The notes beneath the pieces were generated by a model. The model had not been told where the DNA came from. It did no database searches and was given only the letters and a program-made list of their open reading frames with translations. Source: Auanema rhodensis (lineage: Eukaryota > Nematoda > Chromadorea > Rhabditida > Rhabditidae). From it: a stretch of 64,000 nucleotides of DNA. This document shows positions 55,791 through 64,000 of this stretch, one piece after another. The position numbers and the translations under genes are program-made. The DNA lies in NCBI GenBank assembly GCA_964057225.1, contig OZ059898.1:17585267-17649266 (forward strand), given 5' to 3'. The first letter of the stretch is position 1. Each line of letters begins with the position of its first letter.

Positions 55791-58700
55791 GTCAGATTTG
55801 CGCTAGCTTAAAAATGCACCGAGATATCAACTGATATAAGTTCACACTTATATCCTCGATTTTCACCCTGAAGAATTAATTTTTTCGTTGAATAACATTG
55901 TCCATCGTCTTTGCCTTGAAAAAAGAAATCTAAAAACATCTACTTTTTGCTAAATTATTCTGAAATGTTTCGAAAAAATTTTTGTCAAAATGTTTTTGGA
56001 AGCAATGTTGAGTGTACATGGAAACTCAACATACACTAATGCATCATTTTTCAAACGATCATAACTAATTTTTGTATTAAGCGTATCTCAATGTAGTATA
56101 GTGCATTTGATGCGGATTTTTAAGCTGCGTCGATCTGTGTTATCAGATTTGCGCTAGCTTAAAAATGCACCGAGATATCAACTGATATAAGTTCACACTT
56201 ATATCCTCGATTTTCACCCTGAAGAATTAATTTTTTCGTTGAATAACATTGTCCATCGTCTTTGCCTTGAAAAAAGGAATCTAAAAACATTTACTTTTTG
56301 CTAAATTATTCTGAAATTTTTCGAAAAAATTTTTGTCAAAATGTTTTTGGAAGCAATGTTGAGTGTACATGGAAACTCAACATACACTAATGCATCATTT
56401 TTCAAACGATCATAACTAATTTTTGTATTAAGCGTTTCTCAATGTAGTATAGTGCATTCGATGCGGATTTTTAAGCTGCGTCGATCTGTGTTATCAGATT
56501 TGCGCTAGCTTAAAAATGCACCGAGATATCAACTGATATAAGTTCACACTTATATCCTCGATTTTCACCCTGAAGAAATAATTTTTTCGTTGAATAACAT
56601 TGTCCATCGTCTTTGCCTTGAAAAAAGGAATCTAAAAACATCTACTTTTTGCTAAATTATTTTGAAGTTTTTCGAAAAAATTTTTGTCAAAATGTTTTTG
56701 GAAGCAATGTTGAGTGTACATGGAAACTCAACATACACTAATGCATCATTTTTCAAACGATCATAACTAATTTTTGTATTAAGCGTTTCTCAATGTAGTA
56801 TAGTGCATTCTATGCGGATTTTTAAGCTGCGTCGATCTGTGTTATCAGATTTGCGCTAGCTTAAAAATGCACCGAGATATCAACTGATATAAGTTCACAC
56901 TTATATCCTCGATTTTCACCCTGAAGAATTAATTTTTTCGTTGAGTAACATTGTCCATCGTCTTTGCCTTGAAAAAAGGAATCTAAAAACATCTACTTTT
57001 TGCTAAATTATTCTGAAATTTTTCGAAAAAATTTTTGTCAAAATGTTTTTGGAAGCAATGTTGAGTGTACATGGAAACTCAACATACACTAATGCATCAT
57101 TTTTCGAACGATCATAACTAATTTTTGTATTAAGCGTTTCTCAATGTAGTATAGTGCATTCGATGCGGATTTTTAAGCTGCGTCGATCTGTGTTATCAGA
57201 TTTGCGCTAGCTTAAAATTGCACCGAGATATCAACTGATATAAGTTCACACTTATATCCTCGATTTTCACCCTGAAGAATTAATTTTTTCGTTGAATAAC
57301 ATTGTCCATCGTCTTTGCCTTGAAAAAAGAAATCTAAAAACATCTACTTTTTGCTAAATTATTCTGAAATTTTTCGAAAAAATTTTTGTCAAAATGTTTT
57401 TGGAAGCAATGTTGAGTGTACATGGAAACTCAACATACACTAATGCATCATTTTTCAAACGATCATAACTAATTTTTGTATTAAGCGTATCTCAATGTAG
57501 TATAGTGCATTTGATGCGGATTTTTAAGCTGCGTCGATCTGTGTTATCAGATTTGCGCTAGCTTAAAAATGCACCGAGATATCAACTGATATAAGTTCAT
57601 ACTTATATCCTCGATTTTCACCCTGAAGAATTAATTTTTTCGTTGAATAACATTGTCCATCGTCTTTGCCTTGAAAAAAGGAATCTAAAAACATCTACTT
57701 TTTGCTAAATTATTCTGAAATTTTTCGAAAAAATTTTTGTCAAAATGTTTTTGGAAGCAATGTTGAGTGTACATGGAAACTCAACATACACTAATGCATC
57801 ATTTTTCAAACGATCATAACTAATTTTTGTATTAAGCGTTTCTCAATGTAGTATAGTGCATTTGATGCGGATTTTTAAGCTGCGTCGATCTGTGTTGTCA
57901 GATTTGCGCTAGCTTAAAAATGCACCGAGATATCAACTGATATAAGTTCACACTTATATCCTCGATTTTCACCCTGAAGAAATAATTTTTTTGTTGAATA
58001 ACATTGTCCATCTTCTTTGCCTTGAAAAAAGGAATCTAAAAACATCTACTTTTTGCTAAATTATTTTGAAGTTTTTCGAAAAAATTTTTGTCAAAATGTT
58101 TTTGGAAGCAATGTTGAGTGTACATGGAAACTCAACATACACTAATGCATCATTTTTCAAACGATCATAACTAATTTTTGTATTAAGCGTTTCTCAATGT
58201 AGTATAGTGCATTCGATGCGGATTTTTAAGCTGCGTCGATCTGTGTTGTCAGATTTGCGCTAGCTTAAAAATGCACCGAGATATCAACTGATATAAGTTC
58301 ACACTTATATCCTCGATTTTCACCCTGAAGAATTAATTTTTTCGTTGAATAACATTGTCCATCGTCTTTGCCTTGAAAAAAGGAATCTAAAAACATCTAC
58401 TTTTTGCTAAATTATTCTGAAATTTTTCGAAAAAATTTTTGTCAAAATGTTTTTGGAAGCAATGTTGAGTGTACATGGAAACTCAACATACACTAATGCA
58501 TCATTTTTTGAACGATCATAACTAATTTTTGTATTAAGCGTTTCTCAATGTAGTATAGTGCATTCGATGCGGATTTTTAAGCTGCGTCGATCTGTGTTAT
58601 CAGATTTGCGCTAGCTTAAAAATGCACCGAGATATCAACTGATATAAGTTCACACTTATATCCTCGATTTTCACCCTGAAGAATTAATTTTTTCGTTGAA

Positions 58701-59384
58701 TAACATTGTCCATCGTCTTTGCCTTGAAAAAAGAAATCTAAAAACATCTACTTTTTGCTAAATTATTCTGAAATTTTTCGAAAAAATTTTTGTCAAAATG
58801 TTTTTGGAAGCAATGTTGAGTGTACATGGAAACTCAACATACACTAATGCATCATTTTTCGAACGATCATAACTAATTTTTGTATTAAGCGTTTCTCAAT
58901 GTAGTATAGTGCATTCGATGCGGATTTTTAAGCTGCGTCGATCTGTGTTATCAGATTTGCGCTAGCTTAAAAATGCACCGAGATATCAACTGATATAAGT
59001 TCACACTTATATCCTCGATTTTCACCCTGAAGAAATAATTTTTTCGTTGAATAACATTGTCCATCTTCTTTGCCTTGAAAAAAGGAATCTAAAAACATCT
59101 ACTTTTTGCTAAATTATTTTGAAGTTTTTCGAAAAAATTTTTGTCAAAATGTTTTTGGAAGCAATGTTGAGTGTACATGGAAACTCAACATACACTAATG
59201 CATCATTTTTCAAACGATCATAACTAATTTTTGTATTAAGCGTATCTCAATGTAGTATAGTGCATTTGATGCGGATTTTTAAGCTGCGTCGATCTGTGTT
59301 ATCAGATTTGCGCTAGCTTAAAAATGCACCGAGATATCAACTGATATAAGTTCACACTTATATCCTCGATTTTCACCCTGAAGA

Positions 59385-59392
59385 ATTAATTT
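59385..59392. repeat. Target-site duplication ATTAATTT, left of copy 1
   Basis: This 8-bp direct repeat is matched at 60650-60657. The preceding bases are GAAGA and the bases after the right copy are TTTCG, which together rebuild the normal monomer. The length fits Merlin insertions (8-9 bp). Confidence 0.93.
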
Positions 59393-59441
59393 GGCTCTAG
59401 TGCAGTTTTCCCCCCCCCGCCTAAGCCCCGCCCCTTTTGCC
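59393..59441 (+). repeat. Left terminal inverted repeat, element copy 1
   Basis: About 49 bp, ending in CCCCTTTTGCC. It pairs imperfectly with the reverse complement of 60599-60649. The outer block is GGCTCTAGTGCAGTTTT against GGTTCAAGTGCAGTTTT. A C run (59410-59418) differs in length and context between the ends. The inner block CCTAAGCCCCGCCCCTTTTG is shared exactly. It lies just past the 3' end of the minus-strand transposase. Confidence 0.9.
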
Positions 59442-59583
59442 AAACGGTGCATACTTTTTGTCAACCTGTATAATTTTAAACCGGCGGGAGACATACCTTT
59501 CAGAACGGGGGGTTTGGGGGGATTCCCATTCTCGGTGTTTAGTTTTGATTTACTTTTGATTAAATTTAATTATAATATTTTTA

Positions 59584-60511
59584 TTATTCACGGTTATTAA
59601 TATCATTCATAAAATCATTAATATCACATAACATATTTTCAAAAAGGTCTGAATTTATGTGTCTACGGCGCCACATAAATTCACACAAATAACCATCTAA
59701 CATGTGAGTCTGTACCCCCCATAAACGCTTAAATTTGGCTTTCGCAATGTTCCAAACTCCCTCTATAGTATTAGTATGAGCTGCGGTTTCGGGGTCAACA
59801 AAATTATATGAATGGTTAACCGTCAGATGGGTGTATTGCTTGTTTAAAGATTCTAATCCCCCATAAGCGCGCCAGCAGTCTGATATTATAGTACTTCCAG
59901 GATTTATTGAGAACTCAATACATTCCTGGAGAGTAGCTCTACTTCTATCAGGCACTGCATACAAAAAACATTCCTTTGTCTCACGACATATCCCCCCAAA
60001 CACCCATTGCTCTGGCTTAACCCTACCAACATTATATTTACGCTTAGATACAAGGGTCTCATCTATCTCTACAGTCATATTAGGGCCCCCTATTTTAACT
60101 GGATTTTTTAAAAGGGAGTGGGCACAGACCTCACGTAAAAAATTATTATAGTCTACTACAGTATGATTGGATCCTATTCCCAGCTCATCTTTGCAAAATT
60201 GAACTGTAGTATACTCCTTTGTCCAACAGTAGATGAAGAGTATGAAGTTAGCATACGATAAGTGAGAACCTATTTAATTTTAATTATTTACATCTTAAAT
60301 GTGAAGCTATACCTTCTAAAAATGTTCTTTTTTTTAATTGCTGTTCTTTCCTACAGCTTTTTTTGGGGCATCTCCACCGTTCACGCTCTATTGAGAGCTT
60401 CATTTCAGATTGGCAGAGGCTACAGATCATAGCATCTGGTAACAACCCCTTTTCTTGCAAAAATCGAATTGCATTTTCTTTAGTTGCAACTTTATCTCTT
60501 AGAGCGAACAT
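59584..60511 (-). CDS. Merlin-superfamily transposase, 294 aa, two exons (copy 1)
   Basis: This DDE transposase would cut and reinsert the element that encodes it. It reads as exon 1 at 60511-60313 and exon 2 at 60269-59584, joined over a 43-bp intron. Together they give 885 nt, in frame, with no internal stop. The start is the methionine at 60511, opening with MFALRD, which suits the family's N-terminus. Residues 30-53 form a zinc ribbon (C30-x2-C33, then C48-x4-C53). The splice joins E66 and G67 to give TFLEGSHL, matching the EGS(H/K)L motif of the family. A helix-turn-helix-like segment lies near 84-115. The catalytic triad is D136 (in VEIDET), D197 (in ISDCW) and E236 (in NTIEG), followed by EFMWRRR at 263-269, the usual C-terminal signature. 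Length is normal for the family. On the minus strand an AT-rich, TATA-like stretch precedes the start (roughly 60540-60590), and ATTAAA, a possible poly(A) signal, follows the stop at 59570-59565. Splicing is inferred, not observed. Confidence 0.9.
60270..60312 (-). other. 43-bp spliceosomal intron in the transposase (copy 1)
   Basis: On the minus strand the sequence reads GAAG | GTATAG ... AAATAG | GTTCTC, a canonical GT-AG intron of 43 bp. It contains an in-frame stop and shifts the frame (43 is not a multiple of 3), so it cannot be read through. Removing it restores a Gly codon across the junction and the conserved EGSHL motif. The body is very AT-rich. No strong polypyrimidine tract precedes the AG, so recognition may rely on AT content. 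Such a short intron is typical of compact invertebrate or protist introns. Confidence 0.85.
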
Positions 60512-60598
60512 GCTGTCAGATTGACTTCGAGATATCGATTGTTTTTTATTTGATATTTATTATAATTTTTTTAATTTTTAAGCAACTGTGTGCTTTTC

Positions 60599-60649
60599 GG
60601 CAAAAGGGGCGGGGCTTAGGGCCAGGGGGGGAAAAACTGCACTTGAACC
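60599..60649 (-). repeat. Right terminal inverted repeat, element copy 1
   Basis: About 51 bp, inverted relative to 59393-59441, running from GGCAAAAGGGGC to CTTGAACC. On the plus strand it has four G tracts (60606-60609, 60611-60614, 60619-60621, 60625-60631). This is the 5' (promoter) side of the transposase. Confidence 0.9.
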
Positions 60650-60657
60650 ATTAATTT
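60650..60657. repeat. Target-site duplication ATTAATTT, right of copy 1
   Basis: Right-hand copy of the 8-bp duplication, directly after the terminal GAACC. Confidence 0.93.
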
Positions 60658-62404
60658 TTTCGTTGAATAACATTGTCCATCGTCTTTGCCTTGAAAAAAG
60701 GAATCTAAAAACATCTACTTTTTGCTAAATTATTCTGAAATTTTTCGAAAAAATTTTTGTCAAAATGTTTTTGGAAGCAATGTTGAGTGTACATGGAAAC
60801 TCAACATACACTAATGCATCATTTTTCAAACGATCATAACTAATTTTTGTATTAAGCGTTTCTCCATGTAGTATAGTGCATTTGATGCGGATTTTTAAGC
60901 TGCGTCGATCTGTGTTATCAGATTTGCGCTAGCTTAAAAATGCACCGAGATATCAACTGATATAAGTTCACACTTATATCCTCGATTTTCACCCTGAAGA
61001 AATAATTTTTTTGTTGAATAACATTGTCCATCTTCTTTGCCTTGAAAAAAGGAATCTAAAAACATCTACTTTTTGCTAAATTATTTTGAAGTTTTTCGAA
61101 AAAATTTTTGTCAAAATGTTTTTGGAAGCAATGTTGAGTGTACATGGAAACTCAACATACACTAATGCATCATTTTTCAAACGATCATAACTAATTTTTG
61201 TATTAAGCGTTTCTCAATGTAGTATAGTGCATTCGATGCGGATTTTTAAGCTGCGTCGATCTGTGTTGTCAGATTTGCGCTAGCTTAAAAATGCACCGAG
61301 ATATCAACTGATATAAGTTCACACTTATATCCTCGATTTTCACCCTGAAGAATTAATTTTTTCGTTGAATAACATTGTCCATCGTCTTTGCCTTGAAAAA
61401 AGGAATCTAAAAACATCTACTTTTTGCTAAATTATTCTGAAATTTTTCGAAAAAATTTTTGTCAAAATGTTTTTGGAAGCAATGTTGAGTGTACATGGAA
61501 ACTCAACATACACTAATGCATCATTTTTTGAACGATCATAACTAATTTTTGTATTAAGCGTTTCTCAATGTAGTATAGTGCATTCGATGCGGATTTTTAA
61601 GCTGCGTCGATCTGTGTTATCAGATTTGCGCTAGCTTAAAAATGCACCGAGATATCAACTGATATAAGTTCACACTTATATCCTCGATTTTCACCCTGAA
61701 GAATTAATTTTTTCGTTGAATAACATTGTCCATCGTCTTTGCCTTGAAAAAAGAAATCTAAAAACATCTACTTTTTGCTAAATTATTCTGAAATTTTTCG
61801 AAAAAATTTTTGTCAAAATGTTTTTGGAAGCAATGTTGAGTGTACATGGAAACTCAACATACACTAATGCATCATTTTTCGAACGATCATAACTAATTTT
61901 TGTATTAAGCGTTTCTCAATGTAGTATAGTGCATTCGATGCGGATTTTTAAGCTGCGTCGATCTGTGTTATCAGATTTGCGCTAGCTTAAAAATGCACCG
62001 AGATATCAACTGATATAAGTTCACACTTATATCCTCGATTTTCACCCTGAAGAAATAATTTTTTCGTTGAATAACATTGTCCATCTTCTTTGCCTTGAAA
62101 AAAGGAATCTAAAAACATCTACTTTTTGCTAAATTATTTTGAAGTTTTTCGAAAAAATTTTTGTCAAAATGTTTTTGGAAGCAATGTTGAGTGTACATGG
62201 AAACTCAACATACACTAATGCATCATTTTTCAAACGATCATAACTAATTTTTGTATTAAGCGTATCTCAATGTAGTATAGTGCATTTGATGCGGATTTTT
62301 AAGCTGCGTCGATCTGTGTTATCAGATTTGCGCTAGCTTAAAAATGCACCGAGATATCAACTGATATAAGTTCACACTTATATCCTCGATTTTCACCCTG
62401 AAGA

Positions 62405-62412
62405 ATTAATTT
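62405..62412. repeat. ATTAATTT flank, left of copy 2
   Basis: Same 8 bp as at 59385-59392. It was inherited by duplication of the block rather than made by a new insertion. Confidence 0.9.
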
Positions 62413-62461
62413 GGCTCTAGTGCAGTTTTCCCCCCCCCGCCTAAGCCCCGCCCCTTTTGCC
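62413..62461 (+). repeat. Left terminal inverted repeat, element copy 2
   Basis: Same sequence as 59393-59441, including the nine-base C run. It pairs with 63619-63669. Confidence 0.9.
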
Positions 62462-62603
62462 AAACGGTGCATACTTTTTGTCAACCTGTATAATTTTAAA
62501 CCGGCGGGAGACATACCTTTCAGAACGGGGGGTTTGGGGGGATTCCCATTCTCGGTGTTTAGTTTTGATTTACTTTTGATTAAATTTAATTATAATATTT
62601 TTA

Positions 62604-63531
62604 TTATTCACGGTTATTAATATCATTCATAAAATCATTAATATCACATAACATATTTTCAAAAAGGTCTGAATTTATGTGTCTACGGCGCCACATAAAT
62701 TCACACAAATAACCATCTAACATGTGAGTCTGTACCCCCCATAAACGCTTAAATTTGGCTTTCGCAATGTTCCAAACTCCCTCTATAGTATTAGTATGAG
62801 CTGCGGTTTCGGGGTCAACAAAATTATATGAATGGTTAACCGTCAGATGGGTGTATTGCTTGTTTAAAGATTCTAATCCCCCATAAGCGCGCCAGCAGTC
62901 TGATATTATAGTACTTCCAGGATTTATTGAGAACTCAATACATTCCTGGAGAGTAGCTCTACTTCTATCAGGCACTGCATACAAAAAACATTCCTTTGTC
63001 TCACGACATATCCCCCCAAACACCCATTGCTCTGGCTTAACCCTACCAACATTATATTTACGCTTAGATACAAGGGTCTCATCTATCTCTACAGTCATAT
63101 TAGGGCCCCCTATTTTAACTGGATTTTTTAAAAGGGAGTGGGCACAGACCTCACGTAAAAAATTATTATAGTCTACTACAGTATGATTGGATCCTATTCC
63201 CAGCTCATCTTTGCAAAATTGAACTGTAGTATACTCCTTTGTCCAACAGTAGATGAAGAGTATGAAGTTAGCATACGATAAGTGAGAACCTATTTAATTT
63301 TAATTATTTACATCTTAAATGTGAAGCTATACCTTCTAAAAATGTTCTTTTTTTTAATTGCTGTTCTTTCCTACAGCTTTTTTTGGGGCATCTCCACCGT
63401 TCACGCTCTATTGAGAGCTTCATTTCAGATTGGCAGAGGCTACAGATCATAGCATCTGGTAACAACCCCTTTTCTTGCAAAAATCGAATTGCATTTTCTT
63501 TAGTTGCAACTTTATCTCTTAGAGCGAACAT
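62604..63531 (-). CDS. Merlin-superfamily transposase, 294 aa, two exons (copy 2)
   Basis: This is the duplicate of the transposase gene, with no difference seen from copy 1 across exons and intron. Exon 1 is 63531-63333 and exon 2 is 63289-62604, with the intron at 63290-63332. It keeps the zinc-ribbon cysteines (30, 33, 48, 53) and the catalytic residues D136, D197 and E236. The promoter-like AT-rich leader and 3' sequence are also unchanged, so nothing marks this copy as dead. Read without splicing it would be annotated as two fragments of 75 and 164 residues, and the stretch between them that encodes residues 67-130 would be lost. Confidence 0.9.
63290..63332 (-). other. 43-bp spliceosomal intron in the transposase (copy 2)
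   Basis: Identical in sequence and position to the intron of copy 1, 3020 bp away, with GT donor and AG acceptor both intact. Confidence 0.85.
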
Positions 63532-63618
63532 GCTGTCAGATTGACTTCGAGATATCGATTGTTTTTTATTTGATATTTATTATAATTTTTTTAATTTTTA
63601 AGCAACTGTGTGCTTTTC

Positions 63619-63669
63619 GGCAAAAGGGGCGGGGCTTAGGGCCGGGGGGGGAAAAACTGCACTTGAACC
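63619..63669 (-). repeat. Right terminal inverted repeat, element copy 2
   Basis: Same as 60599-60649 except G for A at 63644, which extends the last G tract to eight bases (63644-63651). Confidence 0.9.
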
Positions 63670-63677
63670 ATTAATTT
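63670..63677. repeat. ATTAATTT flank, right of copy 2
   Basis: Right-hand partner of 62405-62412, also inherited with the duplicated block. Confidence 0.9.
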
Positions 63678-64000
63678 TTTCGTTGAATAACATTGTCCAT
63701 CGTCTTTGCCTTGAAAAAAGGAATCTAAAAACATCTACTTTTTGCTAAATTATTCTGAAATTTTTCGAAAAAATTTTTGTCAAAATGTTTTTGGAAGCAA
63801 TGTTGAGTGTACATGGAAACTCAACATACACTAATGCATCATTTTTCAAACGATCATAACTAATTTTTGTATTAAGCGTTTCTCCATGTAGTATAGTGCA
63901 TTTGATGCGGATTTTTAAGCTGCGTCGATCTGTGTTATCAGATTTGCGCTAGCTTAAAAATGCACCGAGATATCAACTGATATAAGTTCACACTTATATC
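63670..64000. repeat. Satellite sequence after the second transposon copy, to the window end
   Basis: The satellite resumes with ATTAATTT at 63670-63677 and continues to the last base. It matches 60650-60980, including the rare TCTCCATG variant (around 63884), so it belongs to the same duplicated block. The last 63 bases (63938-64000) also match the start of the repeated block (60918-60980). The 3020-bp periodicity therefore does not visibly end inside the window. Confidence 0.96.

Larger units (their letters stand above)
1..59392. repeat. 351-bp satellite DNA array, uninterrupted block (169 monomers plus a part)
   Basis: A 351-bp unit repeats head-to-tail. Taking the unit start as AAAAATGCACCGAG, units begin at 1, 352, 703, 1054 and so on; the register is still exact at 30538 and 59320 (169 x 351 = 59319), so there is no net insertion or deletion over 59 kb. 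The first unit has about 31% G+C. Neighbouring monomers differ at only a few sites that recur throughout. These are GAAGAAATAA or GAAGAATTAA; TTGAAA, CTGAAA, TTGAAG or TCGAAA before the TTTTTCGAAAAA palindrome; CAAACG or CGAACG; TTTCTC or TATCTC; GCATTT, GCATTC or GTATTT; TTATCAG or TTGTCAG; TCACAC or TCATAC; GGAATC or GAAATC. No conserved coding frame is present: the longest open frames (63 codons, minus strand) appear in only four monomers. I see no genes in this stretch. The likely setting is pericentromeric, centromeric or other heterochromatin, which is inference. Confidence 0.98.
59393..60649 (-). mobile_element. Merlin/IS1016-like DNA transposon, copy 1 (complete, 1257 bp)
   Basis: This is a complete cut-and-paste transposon inserted in a satellite monomer. 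It begins GGCTCTAGTGCAG and ends CTGCACTTGAACC, giving inverted ends that both start with GG. An identical 8-bp duplication (ATTAATTT) flanks it. Deleting the element and one duplication restores a perfect monomer (GAAGAATTAATTTTTTCG). The only gene is a minus-strand transposase with the zinc ribbon, the EGSHL-type motif and the D-D-E catalytic core of the Merlin superfamily, which is related to bacterial IS1016/IS1595 (ISXO2-like domain). An 8-9 bp target duplication and a size near 1.2-1.5 kb fit that superfamily. The interior is AT-rich and the ends strongly GC-rich, unlike the satellite, so it is clearly foreign to the array. Both ends and the reading frame are intact, so it could be autonomous; activity is not shown. 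Confidence 0.93.
60650..62412. repeat. Satellite monomers between the two transposon copies
   Basis: This is the satellite continuing after the first transposon. It starts with the second copy of the target duplication (ATTAATTT at 60650-60657), completes the interrupted monomer, and resumes the 351-bp register with a unit starting at 60936. It contains 1755 bp (exactly five monomer lengths) plus the 8-bp duplication. The monomer just after the element carries a rare TCTCCATG variant (around 60864) in place of TCTCAATG. From 60918 onward the sequence matches the sequence 3020 bp upstream, including rare variants such as TTTTTTTGTTG (61005-61015) and CATTTTTTGAACG (around 61523). Confidence 0.97.
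62413..63669 (-). mobile_element. Merlin/IS1016-like DNA transposon, copy 2 (duplicated with the satellite)
   Basis: This second copy of the same 1257-bp element lies exactly 3020 bp downstream, in the same orientation, at the same monomer position and with the same ATTAATTT flanks. By eye the only difference from copy 1 is one substitution in the right terminal repeat: A at 60624 is G at 63644, which lengthens the G tract. The flanking monomers carry the same rare variants as those around copy 1, and 3020 equals 1257 + 8 + 5 x 351. The copy therefore arose by tandem duplication of a block of satellite that already held the element, not by transposition. Both the gene and the ends remain intact. 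Confidence 0.93.
57898..64000. repeat. 3020-bp higher-order tandem repeat containing the transposon (about two copies, open at the right)
   Basis: Sequence from 57898 matches sequence 3020 bp downstream to the window end, apart from the A/G at 60624/63644. Immediately upstream the match breaks at 57897 (G, TTGTCAG) against 60917 (A, TTATCAG), and at 57845 against 60865. The period equals the element (1257), its target duplication (8) and five monomers (1755). This marks a recent unequal-exchange or replication-slippage event after insertion. Confidence 0.92.

Noticed and set aside
1-59392. CRISPR array or bacterial repeat locus
   Set aside because: The whole 351-bp unit is repeated with no unique spacers, there are no cas genes, and the inserted gene has a spliceosomal-type intron.
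1-59392. rDNA spacer or tandem gene family
   Set aside because: No rRNA-like, tRNA-like or conserved coding segment is visible in the monomer on either strand.
59391-59600. 69-codon plus-strand open frame at the left edge of the transposon (and its copy at 62411-62620)
   Set aside because: It starts in the satellite/target-site junction, runs through the C-rich terminal repeat and overlaps the 3' end of the transposase on the other strand. The sequence looks low-complexity and has no domain, so it is a shadow frame.
59584-60078. Transposase as two separate genes or a frameshifted pseudogene
   Set aside because: A canonical GT-AG intron restores one frame and a conserved motif at the exact join, and the region between the two open frames encodes family-like sequence. 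A split or dead gene is the weaker explanation.
62413-63669. Second independent Merlin insertion at a preferred target
   Set aside because: The flanking monomers share private variants with copy 1 and the distance fits a duplicated block, so one insertion plus tandem duplication is enough.

Overview
This window is almost entirely one satellite DNA. A 351-bp, AT-rich monomer (about 31% G+C in the first unit counted by hand) runs head-to-tail from base 1 to base 64000. The organism must be a eukaryote, most likely an invertebrate animal. The reasons are a long satellite array with unequal-exchange structure, a Merlin-superfamily DNA transposon (a group described mainly from animals), and a transposase gene split by a very short (43-bp) GT-AG intron. 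I cannot name the species from this sequence. There are no host genes, rRNA or tRNA genes, CRISPR arrays or prokaryotic operons.

Layout. Bases 1-59392 hold an uninterrupted array: 169 monomers plus a part, in perfect 351-bp register (a unit starting at base 1 predicts one at 59320, and it is there). Monomers differ at a small set of recurring sites. Combinations of these sites repeat at integer multiples of 351 bp (702, 1053, 1404, 1755, 3159, 3510, 4212, 5616, and a long-range 28080), so the array is a mosaic of overlapping higher-order repeats. Each monomer carries several dyad symmetries, including a nested 43-bp one at the chosen monomer boundary.

Bases 59393-60649 are a complete 1257-bp Merlin/IS1016-like element inserted in one monomer, with imperfect GC-rich terminal inverted repeats of about 50 bp and a perfect 8-bp target-site duplication. 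Its minus-strand transposase looks like two short open frames. Removing a 43-bp intron joins them exactly in frame into a 294-residue protein with a zinc ribbon, a helix-turn-helix-like segment and a D-D-E catalytic triad (D136, D197, E236). A second copy of the element lies at 62413-63669. It differs at one base that I could see and sits at the same monomer position with the same flanking variants. It is therefore not a second insertion: a 3020-bp block (element plus target duplication plus five monomers) was duplicated in tandem by the satellite's own expansion. Satellite sequence continues at 60650-62412 and 63670-64000.

How it fits together. The satellite behaves as a non-coding array kept uniform by unequal exchange or gene conversion, and the transposon has been carried along as part of a new higher-order unit. 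The transposase, if expressed, would act on its own GC-rich termini. Nothing suggests it serves the satellite.
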